Assembly: GCA_030077755.1 (NCBI GenBank)
Contig: JAQJZZ010000002.1
Coordinates: forward strand, 496,001 to 560,000
Reading direction: 5' to 3'
From: Filosporella fistucella
Taxonomy: Eukaryota > Ascomycota > Leotiomycetes > Helotiales
DNA length: 64,000 nt
Shown in pieces: positions 46,198 to 58,768 of the stretch (its first letter is position 1; each line of letters begins with the position of its first letter). Made by a program: the position numbers and the translations under genes. The notes under the pieces are model-generated. The model did not search any database and was not told the DNA's origin. It was given only the letters and a program-made list of their open reading frames with translations.

Positions 46198-47564
46198 ATG
46201 GTGTATACACCGTCCCAAACCAATGCCATTATGATAGGCGTGCGAACTGCGAGCACCTTTTCTATGATTGGTACTACCTTTATCTTGACGACGTTTTTGT
46301 CGTCGAAACACTTCCGTAAACCGATCAACCGCCTCGTCTTTTACGCAGCTATAGGCAATACTATCAACTGCGTCTTCCATATGACCTGTCGCGATGGCAT
46401 TGCTGCTGGAACTCATAGCCCTTTATGTCAACTCCAAGCGTTTCTAATTCAAATGTACGTGTTCTCAGTTTTACCCACCCACCGCCAGAGGTTAAAACGG
46501 TCGGAAAGTTAAACCTTATAGGTTCTCAGCTGCTGATGTTCTCTGGACCTCTGCAATGGCGGTTAACGTTTATCTAACAGTCTTTAAGCATTATGGTGAA
46601 CATGACTTGCGTAGGCTGGAATGGAAGTACGTCTGTTTTTGCTATGGGTTGCCTTTTGTCATCGCTTTAACCTTATGCTTCGCCCGATTTGGGGGGAAGG
46701 GAAAGATTTATGGGGACGCAAGGGTAAGACGACTAAAGATACTCTATCACTGCCGTCGCTAATGTTATTCTAAAGCTTTGGTGTTGGATCTCACCGTCTT
46801 ATAACTTTCTGCGAATAGCCTGCTTCTATGGCCCGGTCTGGTTGATAATCCTATTCAACGGTACCACGTATATTTACGTCGGAAATGAGATCCTCCGCCG
46901 TCGAAGCCAACTCCGCAGCTTTCGGAAGACATCCCCCATCTCGCCATGGAACGCACCAAACGACTTCAGCAACAAATACAATAAAACCCCCATCCCCATG
47001 ATCTCCAAACCTCTCGACAGTATGTCCAACGTGGGAAGCGGGATATCCATACCAAGCAATACTGCCCATATCAATTCGGGCAAAGATACCTACGACGTTA
47101 CAGCAAGAATGGACATATGCTACTCCCCAATGTGCCCACCCGCTCACTCGCCCTACAATGCCCGTCTCAAATCGCAGAGCAAAACCCACCATAATGATGA
47201 GGATATGACGAATCGTGCGCTAGTCGGGTACACAAAGTGTGCTGTGCTTTTCTTTGGTGCAATGCTAATCACTTGGGTGCCGCCCTCGGTCTTCCGTGTC
47301 TTCCTCTGGACCCACCCGAATGTAGATGCATTTCCGCTCACCTTAGTCTCAGGTCTCGTTGTTCCACTCCAGGGATTCTGGAATGCCACCATCTACTTCA
47401 CCGCCAGCGTACCGGCTTGCCGCAAATTATGGTTGCAAATTTCTAGTTGTGTTAGGGAAGCGGAAAGAGAAGCTATAGTAAATAGGCACTTCGCACAGAG
47501 GACTAGGATAGATAACCGCCATTATATTAGAAGCGAGGTTAATAGTATTACTGAACTTTACTAG
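46198..47564 (+). CDS. cAMP-receptor-like G-protein-coupled receptor
   Basis: This is a seven-helix plasma-membrane receptor of the fungal cAMP-receptor-like class (Dictyostelium CAR type). Exons are 46198-46454, 46522-46723 and 46776-47564 (415 aa). Seven hydrophobic helices are visible: near GVRTASTFSMIGTTFILTTF, RLVFYAAIGNTINCVFHM, QMFSAADVLWTSAMAVNVYL, VCFCYGLPFVIALTLCFA, IACFYGPVWLIILFNGTTYI, KCAVLFFGAMLITWVPPSVF and LVSGLVVPLQGFWNATIYF. The third intracellular loop is long (about residues 200-305), polar and Ser/Pro-rich, as is usual for these receptors. The ATG lies in good context (CACAATGG). The ligand is unknown. It sits about 0.8 kb from the 3' end of the polyketide synthase. Confidence 0.88.
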
Positions 47565-48369
47565 GTAGTATAGTAAATAGTAAGTTACTATAATCTAGTA
47601 GCTAGCCTTAGTTAACCTATTTAATTCAATAGCTTTAGCTCAATGTGTTTCACCTTTCTGAATTATGTATCAGGAATTCCCAGAAAACACCGATTACACA
47701 AGTCTCTGAAGTTTCGCATACAGAACGTCTTGGGGCAGGTCGTCGTTATTTCGATATATGATAGTGAAGTGATCTGCAACAACGTAACTCTAAGTCTTCT
47801 TTAGTTCTCCAATCCATCTGAATTTAATTCCGTGCAAATATGCAGATATCGGTACTTGTAGGAGGTTTCCCGTACAAGTTGATACGAGGATTGGGCAAAC
47901 CTCTACTGATCAGATTGATAATTGATAAATAATGATAAAAGGGGGTAAAGAATCACGATTTTTCGCCGTCTTAGCGATATGCCATGCTGCTTTAGTCTTT
48001 TCATTTCTCCATGTTAAGCGGCATGAAGCTAGCAGACGACGACAGCTGTCTCCTGTCCAAATCTTCTCACGTTCAATCAAGAATGGATTGTCAACACGAT
48101 ATTTCCTAGCGAACCGACATATGCCGATCATAAGTCACAATCTATTCTCCTCCCCTTCTGTCACACACCTCAATGTTTAAATTCGAGACATCACTCTCAG
48201 ATATTGTGGATGAGTACGGAAAGTTTGGGCGAGAGTGGCAATACACTATGTCTTCCCCTGGTTACGAAACTCTATCACACGAATCGATTTCAATTTTCTG
48301 TCTACTTTGTTTGATTCAAACACGATGAAATTACAATGAGCGCCAAACATCCTCAGATCCGTCCCCAAC
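47565..48369. other. Convergent intergenic region with TA-rich patch
   Basis: The first 80 bp after the receptor stop are rich in TAGTA/CTAGTAG words, like RIP-decayed repeat ends or an AT-rich 3' UTR. The rest is unremarkable. Confidence 0.35.
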
Positions 48370-51300
48370 CTATGGCGAAACTCCATTCGTCAACACCGGC
48401 TCATGCGACTCGCCACCATTCAGACTGGCCTCCTTATTCCAAGTAACCCATGAAGTGCCAGGAGGAATCGATTCCATGAATTTAGTGATCAGCTCGTCAA
48501 TCGTGGCTGTAGCGCTCAGAATCAATAAGACGGGAATATCAATGTCCAACTCTTTCAAAAACCAAGTACGTATCTCTACAGCCATAATCGAATCGATCCC
48601 TTGCTCAACTAGGGTCACCGCTTCATCTACCACGCCATCTTGTGGGATCTGTAGTATGCCCTTCAGCCGGGAGATGAAAGATTCTGTATATTCTATTAGT
48701 AAAAATCACCCCTAGATGCAGACTATACTAACCTTTGATCACCACAGTAGCATCCTCTTTGTTGTCCACTTCTGCAAGACGAACTCGGACCGGTACAAGC
48801 GCCGTATTGCCAGTTTGTACTTGAGCCTCTGGTTTTTCCATCAGGAAGTGGTTGAATTTAGGATCACGCCTGAACTGAGACCGATAGTTCTTGTTTTTAC
48901 CATCATCGTATGTCAGTGTCAAACCAGTAGTAATCTCGGAATTATCGGGATTGTCCGGTTTCCCGGAAAGGATTCCTTCTGCAAAGAGTTGAAGGTAGTC
49001 CTGCTCGGAAATGTTACGGTAACCACCGATCGAGGTAAAATTCTCAGAATCAAAAGTCTGGGAATGCTCGACGTAACCGATACCAAGGAGTGAGCTGATA
49101 GCAATGGTAGAGCCGGGAACACCTCGTTTCTTTCTTTGTTCTGCAAGAGCTACCATGTATTGATTTGCTGCCACATAACTTCCTTGGCCGGTGTTGCCTA
49201 TGATATTTCCAAGCGATGTGAAAAGCACGAAAAAGTCAAGCTTAGCAGTGTAGAATAACTCATCGAGGTATTTGCTGCCATCAACCTTTGGTGCCACTTG
49301 TCGATCGAAAGATTCCCAAGATAGATTATCGAAGAGGCAATCCTCAAGAATCAGAGCGCCATTCGCGACACCTACAATTGGCGGCATCGTTTTGGTGATT
49401 TCTTCATAGCAAGCATGAAGCGAGTCACGGTTCGTAATGTCTCTGAGGAGGAAATATTAGTTCAATCATGGAAGTTGGGTATTTTTGAGACACTTACAAC
49501 GACATAAATTTTGCTGTCGCACCTAACCTTTCCAATCTATTGATGAAAGTCGTATTGACTTTGGGATTTCGACTAGTCAGAACGATATGTCTAGCGCCAT
49601 GCTCCGCCATCCAAAGACCAAGCGACTGTCCAAGTTCGCCCGAGAGACCGACGAGGAAGTATGTTCCGTTGGCGTGGAAGATCTGACCGTGGTCAATTGG
49701 CTTCAATGAAATATCAACTGACGTGGTGGTCCAGTCTACCATGCTCAAAACCTCCATGACTGAATGGGTGCCAACATCCTGCAGAGCGATTGTTGCAATG
49801 GCGCCATCGGCAGGCAGTAGACTGGTTCGTTTGCAAGTTTCAACGGCAGTTTTGATTGCTTCATGAATGGATTCGGAGGAAGCTCCTGGGAAGAGCATCG
49901 TCTCGTTCCTCGCGAAATCAGAGGAACTGTAGATCTTGGTATGTGGTGGAAGACTTTTAGCAATTAGTTTCCCTACCTCCTCAGAGCCACGAGCTTGCGC
50001 GAAGTTGATGAACAATGATATGTTCTTAGGCAAAATTTGGGCAACCAGGCGGGTTGGAAGATGGCGATGTACGAATATACAGTTCTTCGTCGCCTTCTCC
50101 TTGATCGACGTCGAGAACCAGATTTCCACTCCGGATCGCTCTGCCTGCGTGGTGATGGCATTTGACAAAACGGTATCAACCTCGTGGATGAGGGCACGAC
50201 CAGCTGGTACAGCAAGGGCGACAATGCACTCGGCGAGGAGGTGTGCAGCGGTTGATATCAGCATTTCTCTGGAAGATTTGCAGACTGGAATAGCCCAGTC
50301 TCTCAGAATTGGTGCAGGGTTCTCAGACCTATCAGACAGCGCAACGAATGCCTGGCCAGCAGCATCGGTTCCCGAGCACAACATGAAATATCCGGCATTA
50401 CGAACTTTGATCATTTGAAGGGTCGAATAGGAAATTGTAAGGTTTTCGCGACCATCTGGGAATTCTGTAAAACTCGGGATACGAAGTGGTGATACGCTTG
50501 ACAATATATATGAATCCCCAGCCGGTTCCATTGTTACAATCTCCGTTGCTGGATTGACGGTCTTTCGAATATTCCGGCGGTATGTGTTGTAGCGATCGTT
50601 CGCTGCTTTTGATGGATACATACGAGGAACGAGAACCTGACTCTTCTCAAGGATCACTTCAGGCTCCAGTGACCACAAGAAATCATCATATGTAGCATTT
50701 GTATCCTTATACATTCCAAGGATTTCAATTCGGATGAGGGCTTCGGCAAGAAGTTGTGGGGTTGCATCATCAACAACATCAATATCGAGAAGCTGCTGAT
50801 TGATTCCAGGATACTCGTATTTCATCGCTCTTGCCAGTCCGAGTATCATAGAGGCGTAAGGGTTGCTATCACGGATACCACGGCTGACCCATAGGATTGT
50901 TTCACTCCGGCGCCAAAGTGTTCTGAGATTATCTAGCTTTGAGGCGTATCTGGTTTTCAAGAATGGTTCGTCTATATCAGTCAAACAGAGTACAGAGCTT
51001 GATATGGGTAGGTTGTATTCAGTGAGGTCTTCAAGAGAGGGGATCTGGGTCAGCTTCTCATATCTCCCAGTCAGGAGAGAACATATCTGATCCGCAAGTC
51101 TACAGGTTTCAACTGTAGATCCTCTGACCACAATCAATTCTGTAGACTCCGAGAGAGACGGTGTCAAACTAGCTGAGGTCTGAGAAAGGGGATCTCTAAG
51201 TGAGGTAATTCTTTCGTCCACTGCCTGACAAGCAAATACTGAATATGGAAGAAGCTGGTGTACCTGTGGCGTGGAAGTGTCGACACCGGAAAATCCATGC

Positions 51301-54300
51301 GATTTGGCAAGAACGTCCCATTCCTTGATAGACAGTAAGGGACCATTTATACGACGCACATCATGATCAGCTCCGGCCCACCATCCTGGCAAGCCTCCTG
51401 TTGTCGTTCCAATTCCCAAGAAATCATTCGAATTGATCTCCAATGGAATAAGGTATCCGCCTGGTTTCAGCAATGCTCGGGCATTGGACATCATTTCGTC
51501 CAGTTGTCCTGTTGCATGTAGTACATTTGATGCAATAACAAGGTCGTATGTGCCCTCCGTAATTCCTTGTTCGGATGGTGTTTTTTCCATATCATACGTC
51601 TTAAAGATCATCCGGTCTGCCCACGTCTTGAAAGTCTCCTGAGCACGTTCAAAGAAGCCAGCCGAAACATCAGTGAAAGTGTATGAGGAGAAAGCACCAT
51701 CCAGTGCGTTCAAGATGAATTGTGTTGCGCCTCCCGTACCAGCTCCAATCTCGAAGATACGTAGATGAGGATACCTGTGCGAAATTTGCTTGACAAGACG
51801 GCCAATCCAGGTGTTCGCTTTTTCAAGACCGGTGGAGTCTCGATAGAATTTGTTGAGAAGGTCATCCTTCATCATGAATTCCAGGATGCTTCCTTTACTT
51901 CGTATCTGCTCAGAAAGGTTCTCACCAACGGCTGCCAGCAACTGAATGTCCGCAGCCTTTGGCCACCTTTGTACCATGGCTCTGATATCATCGTGAGTGT
52001 CACCGACTGCTTCTTGTGGTACATTGGGATGATTTCCACTCGAAACACGCTCCACCATAAACTCCGCCCAGTTGAGAAGATGTTTATAATGTGACAGTGT
52101 ATTGGCTCTCTCATCTGGCGTGATCTCTTGGATAAGGCGGCGACAGTAAAAGAACCCCATACGCTCAGTTCCGAGAAGTACAGCAGCCTGATCAGCAGGG
52201 AGATCTCCATCTTCGCCTATAACTGCCTCGCAGTCTGGCACAGCAAGCTTGAAGTCAAACTTTGCAAAGAGGAGCGCATCATCACCGGCCTTCGGGGTGG
52301 AGAATGGCTTCATCTTGCATCTTTCCATCTGCACAAATGTGTGACGCATATCTTCGCCAGCAAACACATCAATATCGCAACTCAACTGGCCAGTCTGGGT
52401 TTGCTGGCATGCAGACTGAAACCCCAAGATGCGCTGCTTTTTTGGGTCTGCTAGACGCGTGAAATATGGGTTGATGATAATTGACGGAATTGAGGTTGGA
52501 ACATGCAACGCCCAAAGTCGCTCATCGTGCGGATATGCATACGCAACCAGACTGGTTTGAAGTGCAGTATCTAGCCAGCACGGATGGATGATTAGTTGAT
52601 CCTCCCAATCTTCTTCAGATCGGTTTTCCAGAGTCCCAAGCGCAAAATCCTTCTGGCGACGTATCTTGGTGACCGCTTTGAATGGCCCGCTGTAGTTGTA
52701 GCCAAGACGGGTGAGTTGACTATAGAAGCGGTCGACCTCCACCTCCCTCTCTGCAAAAGCAAGGTCTTCTTCAGTTTGTACCTTCGGGAGGGTGTCCGGG
52801 CTAGGTTCGAAGAATGAAAATGTGATGATTGCCTTGGCATTCAAAACCATTGAAGCTGATGCATCCCAAGGAAGGCCAGAAGAGCAAGCAAATTCGCAGC
52901 GAAGCTCATCTTCGGAGGATCTAATTATCTTTAGAGTTATCAGGCATTCGAGTCCCACTAGGCCTTCAGGAATTGTCATCGCAGCCCCGATGACAAAGTC
53001 CTCTAGCTTTATGAGGCCGATTGGCTTCCCACCCGCAAGGATAGCCATGCCCTCAATAGCCATAGCGATGTAGCCTGTTGCGGGAAACACTATGAGGCCT
53101 TGCAGCTTGTGCCCGCTGAGCCAACTAACTTCCTGTTGATGAATATGTAAGCATTGTCATAACATGGAAAACGCTGGGGAAAAACCTACATCTTGACGTA
53201 GAAAGTTGCGCCATTGAACTTCTTGCGTTGTCTCGCGATCATTGCATCTACGTCCGATCAGAGGGTTTGGCGGAGAATCAACGTAGACATGGCCTCCCGT
53301 ACCCCTAGTAAGCATCATGTGCGGGCGTATATGATCGAATGGGTACTTTGGTAGATCGGACAAGAGGGATCCGGCACATTTGATTCCTGAAATCTTCTGC
53401 TCAAATGCTTGAAAGTTAACAGATCTGGAACCCAGAGTCATCCAGGTGAAGCCAAGTCCAGCCGCAATCTCCACGATATCACTCTTTCCTCTAGAAAGAA
53501 TTCCAGAATATGGCACCTTCGAACCAGAGATTCCTTCAAGATTTCCTAGAGCTGGACTTTTAAGAGCTGGATGAGGGCCGATTTCTAAAGCGAGATCAAA
53601 CGCTCCACAGTTTTGTGCTGCCGCGGTGATAGCTGGCTCGAAAAGGACAGTGTGTGTCATGTTGTCAACCCAATATTGTGGGCCAAGTTCCTCCTTTTTC
53701 ATGGCCTTGTCTTCGAACACGCTCGAATACCAAATAGGACCATCGCCGTCGCCGATCTTCATGTTGCACTTTTTCAAGGCCGTGAGATATGGGGTCGCAC
53801 AAGGTTCCATGTGATGTGAGTGGTAAGCAGTATCGACCTTCAAAAGTCGAGCAAATTTGCGCTCATCTTGAAAAATCTGCAGAGCTTCTTCAATAGCATC
53901 TTTATCACCAGACAGGGTGATACTATCGGAAGCTGTTGATTTGTCAGTATATCACCATAGAGCAATGGGGTGGAGTGAGTCTTTTCAATGGTAATTGGTG
54001 CAATATTACGATTCGACGTATGCGGGATAAAAGAAAGAGATTCTGCTCACCGTTTCGGGCCGCGACTTGGATTTTCCCTTCAAAGTCTTCGAGCTCACAG
54101 AATTCAAGGGCATCTTCGTATGTGGTACCAACTGCCATCATAGCACCCTTGGCACCGCTTCGAGAATGAGCATGAGCAGCATACAATCCACGATAATAAG
54201 CAATACGAATAGCGTCTCTAGCAGATATGAAACCTGCAGCATAAGCAGCTCCTATTTCGCCAGATGAGTGACCCACCACAGCGTCGAATTTGATCCCAGC

Positions 54301-56586
54301 TAACTTCAGTACTTCATATAATACGATCTGTATTGCTGTACAAAGGGGTTGAGAGATAGCGGCTTCTGAAAGCCGAGACACCGTTGCATCGGCGAGTAAC
54401 TGTTCTTTGAGGGACCATTTTGGCCGATCTTCCTCGGGTAGACTGGATAGTGACGTCTCAAGCTCTGCGAGAACAGTAGCAGCAAATGATGACTTCTCGA
54501 TCAGTTGCGCTCCCATTCGTGGCCACTGAGCTCCCTGGCCGGTGAAAACACCCAGAGTCTTAGGATTCTGCACAGCATGATATCGAATAGCAATCCCAGA
54601 AGTGGCGTCGTCTTCACCGAGAACAAAGTCGATCTTTTCAATGACATCTTGAATATCTTTACCGGAGATAGTTTTCCTGAATTGCAAAGTTGTACGACGA
54701 GTGTGAAGAGTGTAGGCCAAGTCACGTAGGTTTGTGTCTGGCTTGGCTACTAGATATTCGCGCATTTGAGAGAGCATGGTTCGGAGAGAATTCTTGGAAG
54801 CAGCCGAAAATATCAGTGGCGTGTATGCAGGCACAATCACTGAGTTAGACGTTTTGTGTGGCTCGTAGGACTCAAGAATAGCGTGAGCATTTGTGCCTCC
54901 AAATCCTATATACGGATTAGTGAATCCTCAACATTTTGATATCAAAATACTTTGATATGGACGATTTGGAGCGTACCGAAACTATTCACGCTGGCGCGGC
55001 GGGGTTGACCAGGAGCAGGGCTTGGCCAACTCAGGGCCTTAGTAGGGACTTTCATGTGAGTATAAAACGGTTTCACACGATCACTCAGGTGGTTGAAATG
55101 CATATTCGGTGGGATTATCCCTTGCTGCAATGCTTGGGAAGTACCTATTATGCTCGCAAGACCTGCTGTACCTTCGGTATGCCTGTCACGGAACATTGGT
55201 CAGTTGAACCTGAATATTGACTTTCGCATATCGCTACCCATTTTGACGGAGTTTTCAGAAATACGTACCCGATGATTGTCTTGAGCGAGCCGACATATAG
55301 AGTGTCGGTAAGACTGTTGCCGCCGAAGAATGATTTGGAAATTGCTTCGGATTCTTGAGGATCTCCTGCGGGTGTTCCCTATTTATGGTCAGTATCGATT
55401 GTTGTTCACAGCTTGGTGCCCACTATTTAAGTCAAAAAAACGATGCATGCATGGTAGGTGCCAGTTCTAGGAATAGAGACAACAAGTTGAGCTTACAGTT
55501 CCATGAGCATGAAAAAATTGAGGACGATCTTTTGGATCATTAATGTTCAATCCGGCTCTAGCATAGGTAGTCTGGATTAGATCTGCTTGGGCGGTTCCGC
55601 TCGGCATTGTCATTCCTGCAGTTCGGCCGTCTTGATTGATGCCAGTCTCGCGAATGATGCACTCAATATGATCTCCATCTGCGATAGCATTGCTCAGGGT
55701 TTTGAGGACAACACTTGCGACTCCTTCACCACGTGCATAGCCATCTGCGTCGGCATCCCACATTCGACTTCTCCCCGTGGGAGAAAGCATATTGAGTTTA
55801 CTCTCGACAATGTACATTCCTGAGATTTGCAGTGTTAGCTCCTTCCAGCGTTCAAAAATGAGTAAACTCTTCAGGCCTACCAGGACTCAAAATCAAATTC
55901 GTGCCAGTAGCTAGAGCTACTCTAGACTCTCCATTTCGTAAAGCTTGGACTGCGTGGTGAACACAAACCATTGATGAAGAGCAAGCTGTATCAATGGTCA
56001 TGCTAGGGCCATGCCAGTCGAAGAAATACGAAATCCTGTTAGACACGATACAGCGGCTAGTCCCAGTAGCAGTGTAAGTGTGCATGATGTCCCAATCGCG
56101 GCCGGAGAGTTGAGCCCAATCATCGCACATTTGTCCCACGTAAACAGCTGTTCTCGAGCCTTTCAAACCTTCCATAGTTTGGCCCGCAGCAACCCTGTGA
56201 TTCTACCCGTAAGCTCACACCCGATCTGCAGACTTATCTGTTTTCTTGAAGCGTGACACTTACAAAGAGTCATAAACAGTCTCCATGAGGAGACGCTGCT
56301 GGGGATCGATAGCCTCGATTTCAGCTGGCTGGATGTTGAAAAAGAAGCCATCAAATTTGGATATGTCCTCGTCGAGGAAATATGATTCCTGGCAATTGGT
56401 AGTCCCATGGTGACTAGGATCAGGGTGGTAGAACGCAGATGAATCAAATCGGTCTCTGGGAACTTTTGTGAGGAGGTCACGGGGCGCTTTGAGAAGCTCC
56501 CAGAGTTTGGAAGGGGTGTCCGCACTTCCTGGAAATCGGCAAGAGCTACCGATGATTGCTATGGGCTCCTGCTGAGGCCGTTCCAT
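48370..56586 (-). CDS. Reducing type I polyketide synthase KS-AT-DH-MT-(degenerate ER)-KR-ACP
   Basis: It builds a methylated, reduced polyketide from malonyl-CoA. Ten in-phase exons (56586-56264, 56194-55881, 55819-55497, 55378-55269, 55182-54977, 54905-54051, 53932-53190, 53132-49498, 49442-48733, 48683-48370) give 2510 aa. KS has Cys179 (DTACSSS), His318 (HAHGTGT) and His358. AT has FTGQGAQW and Ser639 (GHSSGEIG). DH has His966 and Asp1146 (HPCWLDTAL). MT has [13 protein letters not shown] at about 1418-1430. A pseudo-KR fills about 1620-1800. The ER position (about 1820-2060) is short and lacks a glycine-rich NADPH motif. KR starts near 2115 (GLSGELGQS) with Tyr2259/Asn2263. ACP carries Ser2438 (GIDSIMA) and ends the protein; no thioesterase, reductase or condensation domain follows. 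A separate enoyl reductase is divergent to it. Confidence 0.94.
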
Positions 56587-57209
56587 GATGATGATATTTT
56601 TGATTAAAGCTGTAGAATAGCTATTGGAATGTTACTATGGGTTGAACCAGATGCTTTTTGCATAGGCTGGGTTCACAAAGGTACCTGGGGATGGTTAAGT
56701 AAGTCTAAAATCACGAGACATTTGCCGAACATATGCTTGAGAGCGTGTGAAAATCAAATTGTTGTCAGAAACTGGGCCTTCTCGGAGCCATGACTATGGT
56801 TCTCGGTACGCCACATGGCATCCTACTGTCGTGAAACAGCCTCTCGAAGAGTACCGAACAATTGGAAATCCGAAGTAAGATAGGAAAGCACGGGAAAGTG
56901 GTCTATTTTTGGTAGCTAGGATTCTCGTTATTATGTTTTTGTCATAGGGATGTTAACGAGCCAATCGTGAGGACTGCAGTCGCCATCAAATTGCAGCTTC
57001 ACATCGACGAAATTCGCAAATTTTCGGACCCAACTGCCACTTACCCAAAAATGTCACAATCTATGTTGTCCATATCTGCGTTTTGAGGGGGCGCATTCTG
57101 CTACGCGATTGAAGTAATCTAGCCTCCTCCTTTCTTGCTTTTGAATTTTCACGTGGGCATTGTACCTGTGCAGGACGACTTTCAAGTTTCAAGCTTATTT
57201 TCTAGCAAG
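56587..57209. promoter_or_regulatory. Divergent promoter of polyketide synthase and trans-enoyl reductase
   Basis: It contains TCTCGGTAC at 56801-56809 and, inverted, GTACCGAAC at 56851-56859, so two CGGTAC cores face each other. TCTCGGTAC occurs again in the methyltransferase-like gene's promoter (61708-61716). These may be sites for the cluster's own Zn2Cys6 regulator. Confidence 0.4.
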
Positions 57210-58381
57210 ATGGGATCTATAACCAAAACTCAGACCGCACTTGTTGGTGACGAGATACCCAACATCATTCTAGTCCATGATGCACCCGTTCCAGAGGTAC
57301 TGCATTCTCCCAGGCGGATAAAGTCACTTGGCTCCTCGCTAACACAGCATAGCTTGAGGATGACCGTGTATTTGTCGAGGTGAAAGCAGTTGCCCTAAAT
57401 CCGGTTGATACAAAAATGACAGGGCCATACCATACTCCTGGTGCTATCTCAGGATGCGACTATGCAGGCATAGTTACTGCGGTGGGACCAACAGCTGCAG
57501 AAGTCGGTCATATAAAAGTTGGGGATCGTGTAGTCGCAGCAGTCTCCGGCTTGAATCCAGTTCGGAAAGACGTTGGTGCATTTGCGACCTATAGCACAGC
57601 TCCTCATTGGGCTTGTCTCAAGCTTCCTGATTCCTGGAGTTTTGCAGAGGGTGCAAGCCTAGGCATCAGTTGGACTACAGTTTGGAATGGGTTGTTCAAA
57701 AGCCTAGGCTTATACTTTCCGGTCCCAGGTCAAGATGTCGTTGATCCTAACAGAAAAATAATCCCAGTTCTTGTCAATGGGGGCTCTAGTGCATCAGGTA
57801 CAGGCGCTTTACAGCTTCTCAAGTTGGCTGGCTACCAAACAATCACCACTTGCTCACCTCGAAATTTCGATCTTGTAAAATCATATGGAGCTGATTATGT
57901 TTTCGACTACAACTCACCAACCTGCGCAGACGAAATCCGTTCTCTGACTCGAAATAATCTTCGCCATGTTCTCGACTGCATTGCAAACACGGATAGTACA
58001 CGGCTTTGCTTCGCGGCTTTGGGTCGAGCAGGTGGCCGATACACTTCACTGAATCCATTCAATCCTGCTATAGCTGCGACGCGTAAGATGGTAAAATGCG
58101 ATTGGGTTATGGGACCAGAGATGAATGGAGAGGAGGTAAGGTGGCCTGAGCCTCACTATCGTGCACCAAACCCGGAGCTTAAGAAGATGGCTGCTGGTTG
58201 GATCCAGTCTCTCCAAGTACTATTGGACCGAGGTCTTCTCAAGAGGCATCCTTTGCTGATAAGAGATACTGGATTGGAGGGTGTATTAGAGGGATTTCAA
58301 GATCTCAGGGCAGGCAAAGTGTCAGGACAAAAGCTGATCTATACTTTGGCCTCGGATACATTGGAAGTCGGTGAGAAATAG
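57210..58381 (+). CDS. Trans-acting enoyl reductase (LovC-like, MDR family)
   Basis: It reduces enoyl intermediates on a partner polyketide synthase whose own ER domain is inactive, using NADPH. Exons are 57210-57296 and 57353-58381 (371 aa), close to the size of LovC-type enzymes. The medium-chain dehydrogenase fold shows VEVKAVALNPVDTKM, GCDYAGIVTAVG, GDRVVAAVSG, GASLGISWTTVWNGLF and the nucleotide-binding NGGSSASGTGALQLLKLAGY. A late KVSGQKLIYTL strand ends the protein. The zinc ligands of alcohol dehydrogenases are absent, as expected for this group. Divergent pairing with a polyketide synthase lacking a working ER makes the role very likely. Confidence 0.93.
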
Positions 58382-58768
58382 GTGAAAGAATCAAACACTT
58401 GTCAACACCTTCAGATGTATGCATGTTCAGATCACTTCATAGGTATATAGGTATGCTTCATGTGACTATAAACCCTCGTCCGTTTTTGATGAACAATTTC
58501 GGCGGGGGAAGAATCTGCTCGTACAAATCTGTTCATCTTTTGATGTCGCGACTCTCAATCGTTGTAGAGGTTTTTATTGTTAAACGTGTGCACCGGCATT
58601 CTCAGCAATTTCATTTGCAATGCATGCCTCTACTCGCCCAAGCAATCGACCTAGAATTTACCACTCTACACTTTGTAGATGGATGCTTCATTAAGAGTTG
58701 TTCACCCATAACCATTTATCTATTGATGTTATGGAATTTTCTCTGGGCTTTCAAGCGAGGAAAAGGCT
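58382..58768. other. Convergent spacer, no gene seen
   Basis: Tail-to-tail space between the enoyl reductase and the aldolase. It probably holds the two 3' UTRs. Confidence 0.4.
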
